NCBI RefSeq assembly: GCF_016900375.1
Contig: NZ_JACJKB010000017.1
Span: 1-43,898, forward strand
Length of the DNA: 43,898 nt
DNA from: Collinsella tanakaei
GTDB taxonomy: Bacteria > Actinomycetota > Coriobacteriia > Coriobacteriales > Coriobacteriaceae
Direction of reading: 5' to 3'
The notes under the pieces: model-generated
The model's input: the letters and a program-made list of their open reading frames with translations, nothing else
Told to the model about the DNA's origin: nothing
The model's database searches: none
Part shown: positions 23,773 through 30,683 of the stretch, piece after piece
How the letters are laid out: each line of letters begins with the position of its first letter
Numbering within the stretch: the stretch's first letter is position 1
Translations under genes and position numbers: made by a program

Positions 23773-24555
23773 CTACGCCATCAGTGCGACGCTCTGGGAA
23801 AGCTCCTCGCGGCGCGCGCGGTCGAGCCCGCTGTCACAGATGAGCGCCGTGAGCTTGGACAGGCTGTAGAACGCGTAGAAGTCGCAGCGGCCGACCTTGC
23901 TGGCGTCGCAGGCGGCGTAGCGCTCCTGCGCCTTGTCGAGCACCATGCGCTGGATCTTGCCCTCGTCCATGTCGGAGGTGAACAGCGAGCCGCTCGCCAC
24001 GCCGTTCGTGCCGATGAACGCCTTGTCGATGCCGAGGGGTGCCACGGCGTCCTCCGCCATGCTGCCCACGAAGCACCCGGTCTGGCGGCGGTAGAGCCCG
24101 CCGACCAGGTAGAGCTCGCATTGGTCGTTGTGCTCGAGCAGCTTGAACACGGAAAGGCTGTTGGTGACGATGCGCAGCGGTGCGGCGGGCAGGTACTCGA
24201 TCATGGCCTCGACCGTGGTGCCCGCCCCTAAAAACACGCTCTCGCCCGGCTTGATGAGCTGGGCGGCGCGGAGCGCCACCTCGCGCTTCGCCTCGGTATG
24301 AAGGCGGCGCTTCTCGACATGCGAGTATTCGCGCAAAAGCGGGATGCCGCTGGATGAGAACGACTCCTTGAGCGCGACGGGCAGGCGCGCACCGCCGTAG
24401 ACGCGCTCTATGATGCCGCGTTCGGCGAGCTCCTCAAGATCGCGTCGGATGGTCATCTCCGACACCTGCAGGGCGCGCGCGATGGCGCCGACCGTTGCCG
24501 TTCCGTTCGCCGTGAGGCGCTGGACGATCTGCTCCTGTCGTTCCGCTTTGAGCAT
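23773..24555 (-). CDS. DeoR-family transcriptional repressor
   Basis: A 260-residue sugar-phosphate-responsive repressor. The N-terminal winged HTH (residues 1-55) is MLKAERQEQIVQRL to VSEMTIRRDLEELAERGIIERVYGGA, the DeoR signature. The C-terminal DeoRC domain has VFLGAGTTVEAM, VTNSLSVFKLL, LVGGLYRRQTGCFVG and KAFIGTNGV. Start 24555 follows TAAGGAGGT; the frame open to 24759 lacks family sequence. It is divergent from galK-galT across a 393-bp interval with repeated TGTTCGAC-like motifs, so it probably represses the gal genes and itself, released by a galactose-derived phosphate (inference by position). Confidence 0.92.
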   Translation of the reverse strand: MLKAERQEQIVQRLTANGTATVGAIARALQVSEMTIRRDLEELAERGIIERVYGGARLPVALKESFSSSGIPLLREYSHVEKRRLHTEAKREVALRAAQLIKPGESVFLGAGTTVEAMIEYLPAAPLRIVTNSLSVFKLLEHNDQCELYLVGGLYRRQTGCFVGSMAEDAVAPLGIDKAFIGTNGVASGSLFTSDMDEGKIQRMVLDKAQERYAACDASKVGRCDFYAFYSLSKLTALICDSGLDRARREELSQSVALMA

Positions 24556-24577
24556 GGGGGACCTCCTTAGCGCTATT

Positions 24578-24704
24578 TGAACATAGTCGAACAGAGTTGC
24601 GCAAGAAATTGTTGGCGGCACCTCTTTCGCCCCTGTTGTCCGACCGTTCACGGAGCCGACACGTTCGCTCAGGGCATCGCGCGCCGGATGTTCGACTTTT
24701 TTGA
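24578..24704. promoter_or_regulatory. Cluster of TGTTCGAC-like motifs (candidate DeoR operators)
   Basis: Three related sites lie between the DeoR gene and galK: 24578-24593 (TGAACATAGTCGAACA, complement TGTTCGACTATGTTCA), 24637-24650 (TGTCCGACCGTTCA) and 24689-24704 (TGTTCGAC then TTTTTTGA). TTCGA/GAACA-type sites are used by several DeoR-family repressors. The first lies 23 bp upstream of the DeoR start codon, as expected for autoregulation. Confidence 0.45.
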
Positions 24705-24717
24705 GGCGCATGGCTGC

Positions 24718-24760
24718 ATAAAGACATAAAACAGCAGGTATATAGCGTAATAAAGACATA
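24718..24760. repeat. 11-bp direct repeats in the galK upstream region
   Basis: ATAAAGACATA occurs at 24718-24728 and 24750-24760, a 32-bp period (about three helical turns), within the most AT-rich part of the interval. It suggests a second regulator or paired sites on the same DNA face. Confidence 0.6.
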
Positions 24761-24805
24761 GGTCCAGGCGATGGGGCGCCGATGCCGCCTCGTCTGCCGA
24801 TACCG

Positions 24806-24836
24806 TCGACCCGCGGTCGGCGCCCTGTGGTACATT
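24806..24836 (+). promoter_or_regulatory. Putative galK promoter
   Basis: TCGACC (24806-24811) and TACATT (24831-24836), 19-bp spacer; the same TACATT box precedes purH. This would leave a leader of about 105 nt. Confidence 0.3.
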
Positions 24837-24903
24837 CGCGTATAGGTTATCAAACTCTATCAGGTCCAAACATTTGACCGTGATGGATCAGGATGTGAAT
24901 CGG

Positions 24904-24927
24904 GCGCCCGCTCTCCCGTGCGGGCGC
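24904..24927 (+). other. Leader hairpin ahead of galK
   Basis: GCGCCCGC (24904-24911) pairs perfectly with GCGGGCGC (24920-24927), ending 7 nt before the GAGGGGAG ribosome site. It has no T-tract; it may stabilise or modulate translation of the galKT message. Confidence 0.5.
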
Positions 24928-24948
24928 GGCTTATCGAGGGGAGACTCC

Positions 24949-26133
24949 ATGGGTACTGCCGTAACACAGCTCATCGACCGCTTCTCCGAGCAGTTCGGGG
25001 CGGGGCGCGATCTGGCGCACGTGCATGCACCGGCGCGCAGCGAGATCGCGGGCAACCACACCGACCACGAGGGCGGCCATGTGGTCGCCGGCGCGCTCGA
25101 CGTATCCATCGAGGGCGTTGCCGCGCTCAACGGCACCATGACGGCGCGCGTGGCGAGCGCCGGCTACGAGCCCTTCGAGATCGACCTCTCCGATCTTTCG
25201 CCCCGCGAGGACGAGAAGGTGAGCACGGCGGGTCTCGTTCGCGGCATGGCTGCCGACCTCGCGGCGACCGGCCGTGAGGTCCAGGGCTTCGACCTCGTCA
25301 TGGACAGCGATATCCCCGGCGGCTCCGGCCTGTCCTCGTCCGCAGCGCTCGAGCTCGCCGTCGGCCGCGTCATGGAGACCCTGTGGCCCGGCGACCCGGT
25401 GACGCCGACGGCCATGGCGCAGGCGGCCCAGCGCGCCGAGAACGTGTACTTCGGCAAGCCCTGTGGCCTCATGGACCAGCTCTCCGAGGCGCTCGGCGGC
25501 ATCGCCCACATCAACTTCGAGGACCCGGCGAACCCCGTGTCCGAGAAGCTCGACTTCGACTTCGCCGACAAGGGCTACGCGCTCTGCCTGGCCTACATGG
25601 GCACCGATCACAGCGTGAGCACGGCCGACTACGCCGCCGTTCCCGGCGAGATGCAGGCCGTGGCCGCCGAGTTCGGCAAGACCCGCCTGTGCGAGGTCGC
25701 GCCCGAGCAGTTCGACGAGCGCGTGCGCGATCTGCGCGCCAAGCTGGGCGACCGTCCCGTGCTGCGCGCGCTGCACTACTACATCGAGAACCGCCTGGTG
25801 GTCGAGCGCTGGGACGCCCTGTGCGCCGGCGATATCGATACCTTCCTCGACCTCACCCGCCGCTCCGGTGCGAGCTCGGGCATGTACCTGCAGAACGTCT
25901 CGTGCGGCGGCAACGACCAGCCCGCCATGGTGGCCCTGGCGCTGGCCGAGCACCTGCTGGGCGATGCCGGCGCCGTGCGAATCCACGGCGGCGGTTTTGG
26001 CGGCTCCATCCAGGCCTTCGTGCCGCTCGACATGGTCGACATGTTCGTGTCCGGCATGGACGGCTGGCTCGGCGAGGGCAACTGCCGCGTCTACCGCATC
26101 GCTTCCGAGGGGGCGTACGCGGCATGGCTGTAG
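24949..26133 (+). CDS. galK: Galactokinase
   Basis: GHMP kinase of the Leloir pathway: ATP-dependent phosphorylation of galactose to galactose-1-phosphate. Motif 1 is APARSEIAGNHTDHEGGHV, a variant of the usual GRxNLIGEHTDY; the ATP loop is IPGGSGLSSSAALE; the third motif is VRIHGGGFGGSIQAFV. Catalytic aspartate in GLMDQLSE. 394 residues, full length. Start 24949 has GAGGGGAG 6 nt upstream; the frame from 24874 runs through the leader hairpin. It overlaps galT by 10 bp, so the genes are translationally coupled. Probably under the divergent DeoR repressor. Confidence 0.95.
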   Translation: MGTAVTQLIDRFSEQFGAGRDLAHVHAPARSEIAGNHTDHEGGHVVAGALDVSIEGVAALNGTMTARVASAGYEPFEIDLSDLSPREDEKVSTAGLVRGMAADLAATGREVQGFDLVMDSDIPGGSGLSSSAALELAVGRVMETLWPGDPVTPTAMAQAAQRAENVYFGKPCGLMDQLSEALGGIAHINFEDPANPVSEKLDFDFADKGYALCLAYMGTDHSVSTADYAAVPGEMQAVAAEFGKTRLCEVAPEQFDERVRDLRAKLGDRPVLRALHYYIENRLVVERWDALCAGDIDTFLDLTRRSGASSGMYLQNVSCGGNDQPAMVALALAEHLLGDAGAVRIHGGGFGGSIQAFVPLDMVDMFVSGMDGWLGEGNCRVYRIASEGAYAAWL

Positions 26134-27794
26134 AGAAGACCTACGACGCCGCGGCGCTCGCGGCCGATATCGAGGCGCTCGTGCGCTATGCCGTGCGCTG
26201 CGGCCTCGTGGCGCCCGCCGACGCGGTATGGGCGCACAACACCGTGCTCGAGGCCGTGGGCGCGCCCGGCCCCGCCGCCCCGTACACCGAGGTGTACCTG
26301 GCGGCGGCCTACGCGACCTCGCCGACCTCCGACCTGACGGGCGAGCCGCCCGTGCCCAACGTGGCGATGGGCGACGACGTGTTCGACCTCGAGGGCACCG
26401 TCGAGCGCATCGCCGCGGCGGGCGTCGCCAACGGCTGCGAGGAGGACACCCCGTCGGGCGCCGACCGCATCGCCACGCGCATCATGAACATCCTCATGCC
26501 GCGCCCCTCCGAGGTGGAGCGCACCTTCGCCGCCCTGTACCGCGCGTACGGCGCTACGCCGGCGACCGACTGGTTCTACAAGATGAGCTGCGACAGCCGC
26601 TACGTGCGCAAGGCGGCCATCGCCAGGAATATCGCCTGGACCTCGGATACCGAGTGGGGCCAGCTCGAGATCACCATCAACCTCTCCAAGCCCGAGAAGG
26701 ACCCCAAGGCCATCGCTGCCGCCGGTGCCGCCAAGGACACGGGCGACGTGTACCCCGCCTGCCAGCTGTGCATGGAGAACGAGGGCTACCACGGCCGCGG
26801 CGCCGGCGCCCCGCACGGCGCCCATCCGGCCCGCCAGAACCTGCGCATCCTGCCCATCACGCTGGGCGGCGAGCACTGGGGCCTGCAGTACAGCCCGTAC
26901 GCCTACTTCAACGAGCACTGCATCGCCATGAGCGCCGAGCATCGCCTCATGCATGTGGACCGCGAGAACATGAGCCGTCTGCTCGATTTCGTCGATCTGT
27001 TCGGCCACTACTTCGTGGGCTCCAACGCCGACCTGCCCATCGTGGGCGGGTCCATCCTCTCGCACGATCACTTCCAGGGCGGGCGCCATGTGTTCCCCAT
27101 GATGAAGGCGCCCGCCGCCAAGACGTTCGCGATCGCGGGCTTCGACAGCGTGGCCTGCGAGGTCGTGCGCTGGCCCATGAGCGTGCTGCGCCTGACGAGC
27201 GCCGACCGCGAGCAGCTGCTCGATGCGGCGGCGCACGTGCTCGAGGTGTGGCGCGGCTATTCCGATGCGGAGGCGGGTGTCGTCGCCGAGACGGTGGAAG
27301 ACGGGCAGACCGTGCGCCACAACACCATCACGCCTGTTGCCTGCAAGGTCGACGGCTCCTACGTGCTCTATCTGGCCCTGCGCTGCAATATCACGACCGA
27401 TGAGCACCCTCTGGGCGTGTTCCACCCGCATGCCGAGTGGCACCACATCAAGAAGGAGAACATCGGCCTCATCGAGGTCATGGGTTTGGCCATCCTGCCG
27501 CCGCGCCTGGTGGACGAGCTCGCCGCCGTGCGCGCGCGCCTGCTGGCTCATGCGGGCGATGCCGATGCCGCGGTGCTCGCCGCCGAGCTCGAGGCCGACC
27601 CGCTGACGGCCTCGCATGCCGCCTGGGCACTCGAGCTCGCCGCCGCCCATCCGGATATCGCCGAGGACACCGCCGAGCAGATCATCCGCGACGGCGTGAG
27701 CGACGTCTTCGGGCACGTGCTCGCCGACGCCGGCGTCTTCAAGTGGGACGAGGCCGGCCGCGCCGCCCAGGATCGGTTCCTCGCCGCCCTGTAG
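26124..27794 (+). CDS. galT: UDP-glucose:hexose-1-phosphate uridylyltransferase, Firmicutes-type class
   Basis: Exchanges galactose-1-phosphate with UDP-glucose to give UDP-galactose and glucose-1-phosphate. At 556 residues it belongs to the long GalT class found in Gram-positives (about 490-560), rather than the ~350-residue E. coli type. Recognisable parts: RIMNILMPRPSEVERTF, WFYKMSCDSRYVRK, ARQNLRILPITLGGEHWGLQYSPYAYFNEH, the probable active-site stretch GGSILSHDHFQGGRHVFPM, and the C-terminal PHAEWHHIKKENIGLIEVMG. Start 26124 overlaps the galK stop. No galE lies in the window, so UDP-galactose epimerisation must be encoded elsewhere. A strong terminator follows. Confidence 0.95.
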   Translation: MAVEKTYDAAALAADIEALVRYAVRCGLVAPADAVWAHNTVLEAVGAPGPAAPYTEVYLAAAYATSPTSDLTGEPPVPNVAMGDDVFDLEGTVERIAAAGVANGCEEDTPSGADRIATRIMNILMPRPSEVERTFAALYRAYGATPATDWFYKMSCDSRYVRKAAIARNIAWTSDTEWGQLEITINLSKPEKDPKAIAAAGAAKDTGDVYPACQLCMENEGYHGRGAGAPHGAHPARQNLRILPITLGGEHWGLQYSPYAYFNEHCIAMSAEHRLMHVDRENMSRLLDFVDLFGHYFVGSNADLPIVGGSILSHDHFQGGRHVFPMMKAPAAKTFAIAGFDSVACEVVRWPMSVLRLTSADREQLLDAAAHVLEVWRGYSDAEAGVVAETVEDGQTVRHNTITPVACKVDGSYVLYLALRCNITTDEHPLGVFHPHAEWHHIKKENIGLIEVMGLAILPPRLVDELAAVRARLLAHAGDADAAVLAAELEADPLTASHAAWALELAAAHPDIAEDTAEQIIRDGVSDVFGHVLADAGVFKWDEAGRAAQDRFLAAL

Positions 27795-27819
27795 CAACAC
27801 GTCCTCTCTCCCTCCTACG

Positions 27820-27854
27820 CGCCCCCGCCGATGCCCCGGTGGGGGCGTTTTTTT
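27820..27854 (+). terminator. Strong terminator after galKT
   Basis: CGCCCCCGCC (27820-27829) pairs with GGTGGGGGCG (27838-27847) with one G-T pair, then seven T residues. It isolates the following RiPP genes from gal readthrough. Confidence 0.9.
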
Positions 27855-27930
27855 GCAGGATGGCGTGCCGCACAGAAGGCATGTACGAATTGCCCATGTA
27901 TCGGGTGGAGAGGCGGACGGATGCGCATGG

Positions 27931-27956
27931 TAGCTTGGATGTGTCGGGCAGGGAGG
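27931..27956 (+). promoter_or_regulatory. Possible RiPP promoter and ribosome site
   Basis: TAGCTT (27931-27936) resembles the TAGCAT box at 12103, and GGGAGG (27951-27956) lies 6 nt before the maturase start. No clear -35. Confidence 0.25.
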
Positions 27957-27962
27957 TCCACC

Positions 27963-29402
27963 ATGCGCTATGTGCTCAGCGAACAGTATCTTTTGCGTGG
28001 CTGGGACCGTCTGCCTTGGGCGGTCGTGCGCCGTCCTGAGAACACGGTGCGCTTCATCGACGCGCCCATGTTCCGCGTGCTCGAGCTGAGCGACGGCACC
28101 GTCGATTTCGACCTTCCCCTCATTTCCGACCAGATGCGGGATGTCGCCGCCCGACTCGAGCGCGAGGGCGTGCTGCGCGCCCTCGCCGACGGGGAGCGTG
28201 CCGAACTCACCGATGACCAGCGCTATGTGCGCTATCCCAACCGCTTCATCAAGACGGTTCACTGGTCCATCACGGGCCGCTGCAACTATCGGTGCCGTCA
28301 TTGCTTTATGGATGCGCCGGATGCAAGGCTCGGCGAGCTCGACCATGACACGATGATGGATATCGCCCGCCAGATCGTTGAGGCGGGCATCCTGCACGTG
28401 AACCTCACCGGCGGTGAGCCGTTGGTGCGCCCCGACTTCCTAGAGATCGTGGATTACCTCATCGCGCACCACGTGGTTATCGAGCAGATCTACTCCAATG
28501 GGCGCTTGGTGACGCGCGAGCTGCTTGAAAAGCTCGATGAGCGGGGCACCCATCCCGAGTTCAACATGAGTTTTGACGGTACCGAGGGTTGGCACGACTG
28601 GCTTCGCGGTGTCGACGGTGCGACCGACGACATCTTGCGCGCCTTCGACCTTTGCCGTGCGATGGGCTTCCCCACGGGCGCAGAGATATGCCTGCACAGG
28701 GGCAACCTCCATACCCTGCGCGACAGCGTGAACCTGCTCGCCGAGCATGGTTGCCTTTCGCTCAAGACCAACCCGGTCTCCCCGACGGAGGCCTGGAAGA
28801 GAAGCGGCTCGTCCGACCTCACGCTTTCCATCGAGGAGGCCGCTGAGGCCTACCTCACCTACATCCCGCGCTACTTCGAAGACGGCATGCCGCTTTCGAT
28901 CATGCTCGGTGGCATGTTCTCGTGCGAGAAGGGCAGCACCGACTGGTTCGTTCCTCGCATGCACGTTGCCACCTGCGATGCGGGGGAGAAGCCCGATGAG
29001 GCGGTTATGCAGGACTGCTTGGATTCCTGCATATGCGGCCATGCGCGGGTGACGCTCTACATATCCCCCGAAGGGCGCATGCTCCCATGCATGCCGCTCT
29101 CGGAGCTTCCCGTTCAGGACGACTATCCGGCAGTTCAGGATTTCGGCCTTGCTCGGGGGCTTACCGATTCTTCCTATCTCAGGCTCGTCACCACGACGGT
29201 AGGCGAGTACCTTGCGCGCAATCCGGAGTGCGCGGCATGTGAGTATCGCTTCGCATGCGGGGGAGGCTGCCGCGCTGGGGCGATTCGCGCGGATCCCGAC
29301 AACATCATGGGTCCCGATCGTGCGATGTGCGCGCTGTACCGGGGAGGCTACTACAGGCGGGTTCGCGAGGTGGCGGAAGCTGCCGCGAAGATGAACGGAT
29401 GA
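27963..29402 (+). CDS. Radical SAM/SPASM peptide maturase of a Nif11-type RiPP
   Basis: A 479-residue radical SAM enzyme expected to modify the peptide encoded next door. Residues 1-95 form a small alpha/beta region that could be a PqqD-like leader-recognition element (FIDAPMFRVLELSDGTVDFDLPLISDQM). The radical SAM cluster is C107-x3-C111-x2-C114 in GRCNYRCRHCF, followed by LTGGEPLVRPDF. The C-terminal SPASM domain shows C-x12-G-x4-C (CGHARVTLYISPEGRMLPC), then C423, C426, C432, C436 and C456 in the CxxCx5CxxxC...C form, so two auxiliary Fe-S clusters are likely. Start 27963 follows GGGAGG. SPASM peptide enzymes make thioether, C-C or epimer changes or excise tyramine; which applies here cannot be read from sequence. 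The precursor starts 11 bp after its stop. Confidence 0.9.
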   Translation: MRYVLSEQYLLRGWDRLPWAVVRRPENTVRFIDAPMFRVLELSDGTVDFDLPLISDQMRDVAARLEREGVLRALADGERAELTDDQRYVRYPNRFIKTVHWSITGRCNYRCRHCFMDAPDARLGELDHDTMMDIARQIVEAGILHVNLTGGEPLVRPDFLEIVDYLIAHHVVIEQIYSNGRLVTRELLEKLDERGTHPEFNMSFDGTEGWHDWLRGVDGATDDILRAFDLCRAMGFPTGAEICLHRGNLHTLRDSVNLLAEHGCLSLKTNPVSPTEAWKRSGSSDLTLSIEEAAEAYLTYIPRYFEDGMPLSIMLGGMFSCEKGSTDWFVPRMHVATCDAGEKPDEAVMQDCLDSCICGHARVTLYISPEGRMLPCMPLSELPVQDDYPAVQDFGLARGLTDSSYLRLVTTTVGEYLARNPECAACEYRFACGGGCRAGAIRADPDNIMGPDRAMCALYRGGYYRRVREVAEAAAKMNG

Positions 29403-29413
29403 AGGAGGCCATT

Positions 29414-29899
29414 ATGAACGAGAGCCTGAAAGCGTTTCTCAGCCGTGCAGGCGAGGATGATGAGCTGAAGAAGCGGATCGGCGAGGCGATGGACAAAGAC
29501 GTCGAGACGAGCAGCGAGGCGGTTGCCGCGCTTGCCCGGGAAGCGGGTTTCGACATGAGCGCCGAAGACGTGCGCGAGCTGTGCCGCGGGGGCAGAGAAG
29601 AGATTGACGAGGAGGAGCTCGCCCAGGTTGTCGGTGGCGGCAGCAGCGGCACGGGTAAGGTGGTCTACAAGGATTACTGCTGGTGCGTATTCGAAGGCGA
29701 GGGTGAATTCAGGGGCAACAGCTACAAGCACTGCACATGCAGTTGGGACGGCACCGGTGAGACGATGGGCATCCACCGTTTGGTTCCGGATGGGCGCGGG
29801 AGCGGAGAGGTCCATTGCGACTGCTATGTGTACGGTTCGGGCGACGCGGTGGGAGGCGTCGATCTGTCCTGCGTAAACCTCGCGAATTCGCATCGATAG
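29414..29899 (+). CDS. Nif11-leader RiPP precursor with three CxC modules
   Basis: A 161-residue precursor. The leader (1-76) is Nif11-type: SLKAFLSRAGEDDELKKRI, then AVAALAREAGFDMSAEDVREL, an acidic stretch and the double-glycine end LAQVVGGG at 70-76. The core (77-161) has seven cysteines: C89/C91 (YCWCVF), C107/C109 (HCTCSW), C135/C137 (HCDCYVY) and C153. The pattern [YH]CxC followed by an aromatic residue 2-3 positions on recurs three times, separated by Gly/Asp/Glu-rich spacers. A single VYG tripeptide (139-141) also occurs. Start 29414 has AAGGAGG at 5 nt; an in-frame ATG at 29399 overlaps the maturase. The core is long for a RiPP, so it may yield a multi-ring peptide. No peptidase-containing transporter for double-glycine cleavage is encoded nearby. 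Confidence 0.88.
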   Translation: MNESLKAFLSRAGEDDELKKRIGEAMDKDVETSSEAVAALAREAGFDMSAEDVRELCRGGREEIDEEELAQVVGGGSSGTGKVVYKDYCWCVFEGEGEFRGNSYKHCTCSWDGTGETMGIHRLVPDGRGSGEVHCDCYVYGSGDAVGGVDLSCVNLANSHR

Positions 29900-29964
29900 C
29901 GACAAGTTGGGTCCGGGTACAATCTTGTCGTATCGACAAGAAGGGGCCAGGTTCAAACTTGTTG
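29900..29964. repeat. Left pair of ~31-bp CGACAAG/CTTGTCG repeats
   Basis: 29900-29930 starts CGACAAG and ends CTTGTCG, an inverted-repeat-bounded unit with a diverged middle. 29934-29964 (CGACAAGAAGGGGCCAGG then TTCAAACTTGTTGC) is a second unit. The latter matches 30622-30652 in direct orientation at all but two or three positions. The first unit starts one base after the RiPP precursor stop codon. Confidence 0.85.
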
Positions 29965-30663
29965 CTGGAAGTATGCCTCGACACCAACTGGTATGCGGTG
30001 CTGCGTGCGGCGCGCGCTGAGGGCTGTCCCGTAGAGGATATCGAGGTCTTTGAAGATTGCTTGACCTTCGGTGATATCGCCGATCTTTCAGCGGAGGCCC
30101 GCATGGACCAACTCGGACGATGGGGTATCCCGGTTGCCGATGGGTTCCAGAAGCACCAACAGCGTTTTTACGGGTGCGTGCCTCAGGCATGCACGGTACG
30201 TGTCTGGACGGGCCGTCTCCCGCATCAGGTCATTGCGCTCGCGCTCGTCTGCGCTCTGGCGCAGACGAGCGCATCCGTGGTATGCGTCCGGGGTGCAGTG
30301 GGGGAGTGGCTGCTTGATAATCGACGGCTTCCCGAACGATTCGAAGCGTTTGCTCGCGACGCTTCGCCCATAGACGGCGTTGACCGTAAGCGCCAGGTGA
30401 TGATCTGGGAGCAGCTTGTTCAAGAAGATGCCGAACTCAGAATCGCTCCGGGCGGCCAGCCATGCAGCGCGAAGGTCGACGTGTTCGACAACATCATTCG
30501 GCAGGAGCTCGCGCGAGGCGGATATCGCGACCCCGAGCGTCGAGCATACGAAATCGCATGCGCATGCATAGAGGCGGCAGGCGGTCTGCTTGCGCCCGAG
30601 TTCTTTGCCTGGCGCATACATGACAAGAAGGGGCCGGGTTCAAACTTGTCGCGACAAGTTTGA
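29962..30663 (+). CDS. DUF1835/DUF3658-like protein bounded by repeats
   Basis: A 233-residue protein of unknown function. The N-terminal part (LEVCLDTNWYAVLRAA, then IEVFEDCLTFGDI and VRVWTGRLPHQVIALALVCAL) resembles DUF1835; the C-terminal part (KRQVMIWEQLVQEDAELRI to EIACACIEAAGGLLAPEFFAWRIH) resembles DUF3658, and the two domains commonly occur together. No in-frame ATG exists near the expected N-terminus. The likely start is TTG at 29962 (or 29959), both inside the left repeat, so the repeat would supply the start and possibly the AAGGGG ribosome site. At the 3' end the frame runs into the right repeat, adding the tail DKKGPGSNLSRQV. It may be a captured, possibly decaying gene. A role with the RiPP genes is not implied by sequence. 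GC looks a little lower than flanking genes. Confidence 0.55.
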   Translation: MLEVCLDTNWYAVLRAARAEGCPVEDIEVFEDCLTFGDIADLSAEARMDQLGRWGIPVADGFQKHQQRFYGCVPQACTVRVWTGRLPHQVIALALVCALAQTSASVVCVRGAVGEWLLDNRRLPERFEAFARDASPIDGVDRKRQVMIWEQLVQEDAELRIAPGGQPCSAKVDVFDNIIRQELARGGYRDPERRAYEIACACIEAAGGLLAPEFFAWRIHDKKGPGSNLSRQV

Positions 30664-30677
30664 ACCCGGCCCCATTT
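30622..30677. repeat. Right repeat pair forming a perfect 21-bp hairpin
   Basis: 30622-30652 is a direct copy of the left repeat (29935-29964), and 30651-30673 is an inverted copy. Together 30630-30650 and 30653-30673 are exact reverse complements with a 2-nt GC loop, followed by ATTTTG on the plus strand and CTTCTTG on the minus strand. It probably also stops transcription from both the left gene and the alpha-galactosidase gene, which ends at 30684. Confidence 0.9.
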
Positions 30678-30683
30678 TGCCGG

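Noticed and set aside
26091-28397. 768-residue minus-strand open frame opposite galT and the maturase gene
   Set aside because: GC-rich shadow frame. The plus-strand genes have clear family motifs, ribosome sites and a terminator; the minus frame gives low-complexity His/Arg/Val-rich sequence and crosses two genes.
29815-29961. ATG start at 29815 for the DUF1835-like gene
   Set aside because: It would overlap the RiPP precursor in another frame and add an Arg-rich, non-family stretch that crosses two repeats.
29900-30677. Repeats as a short CRISPR array
   Set aside because: Copies differ in orientation, spacing is 4 to about 660 bp, and no cas genes are present.
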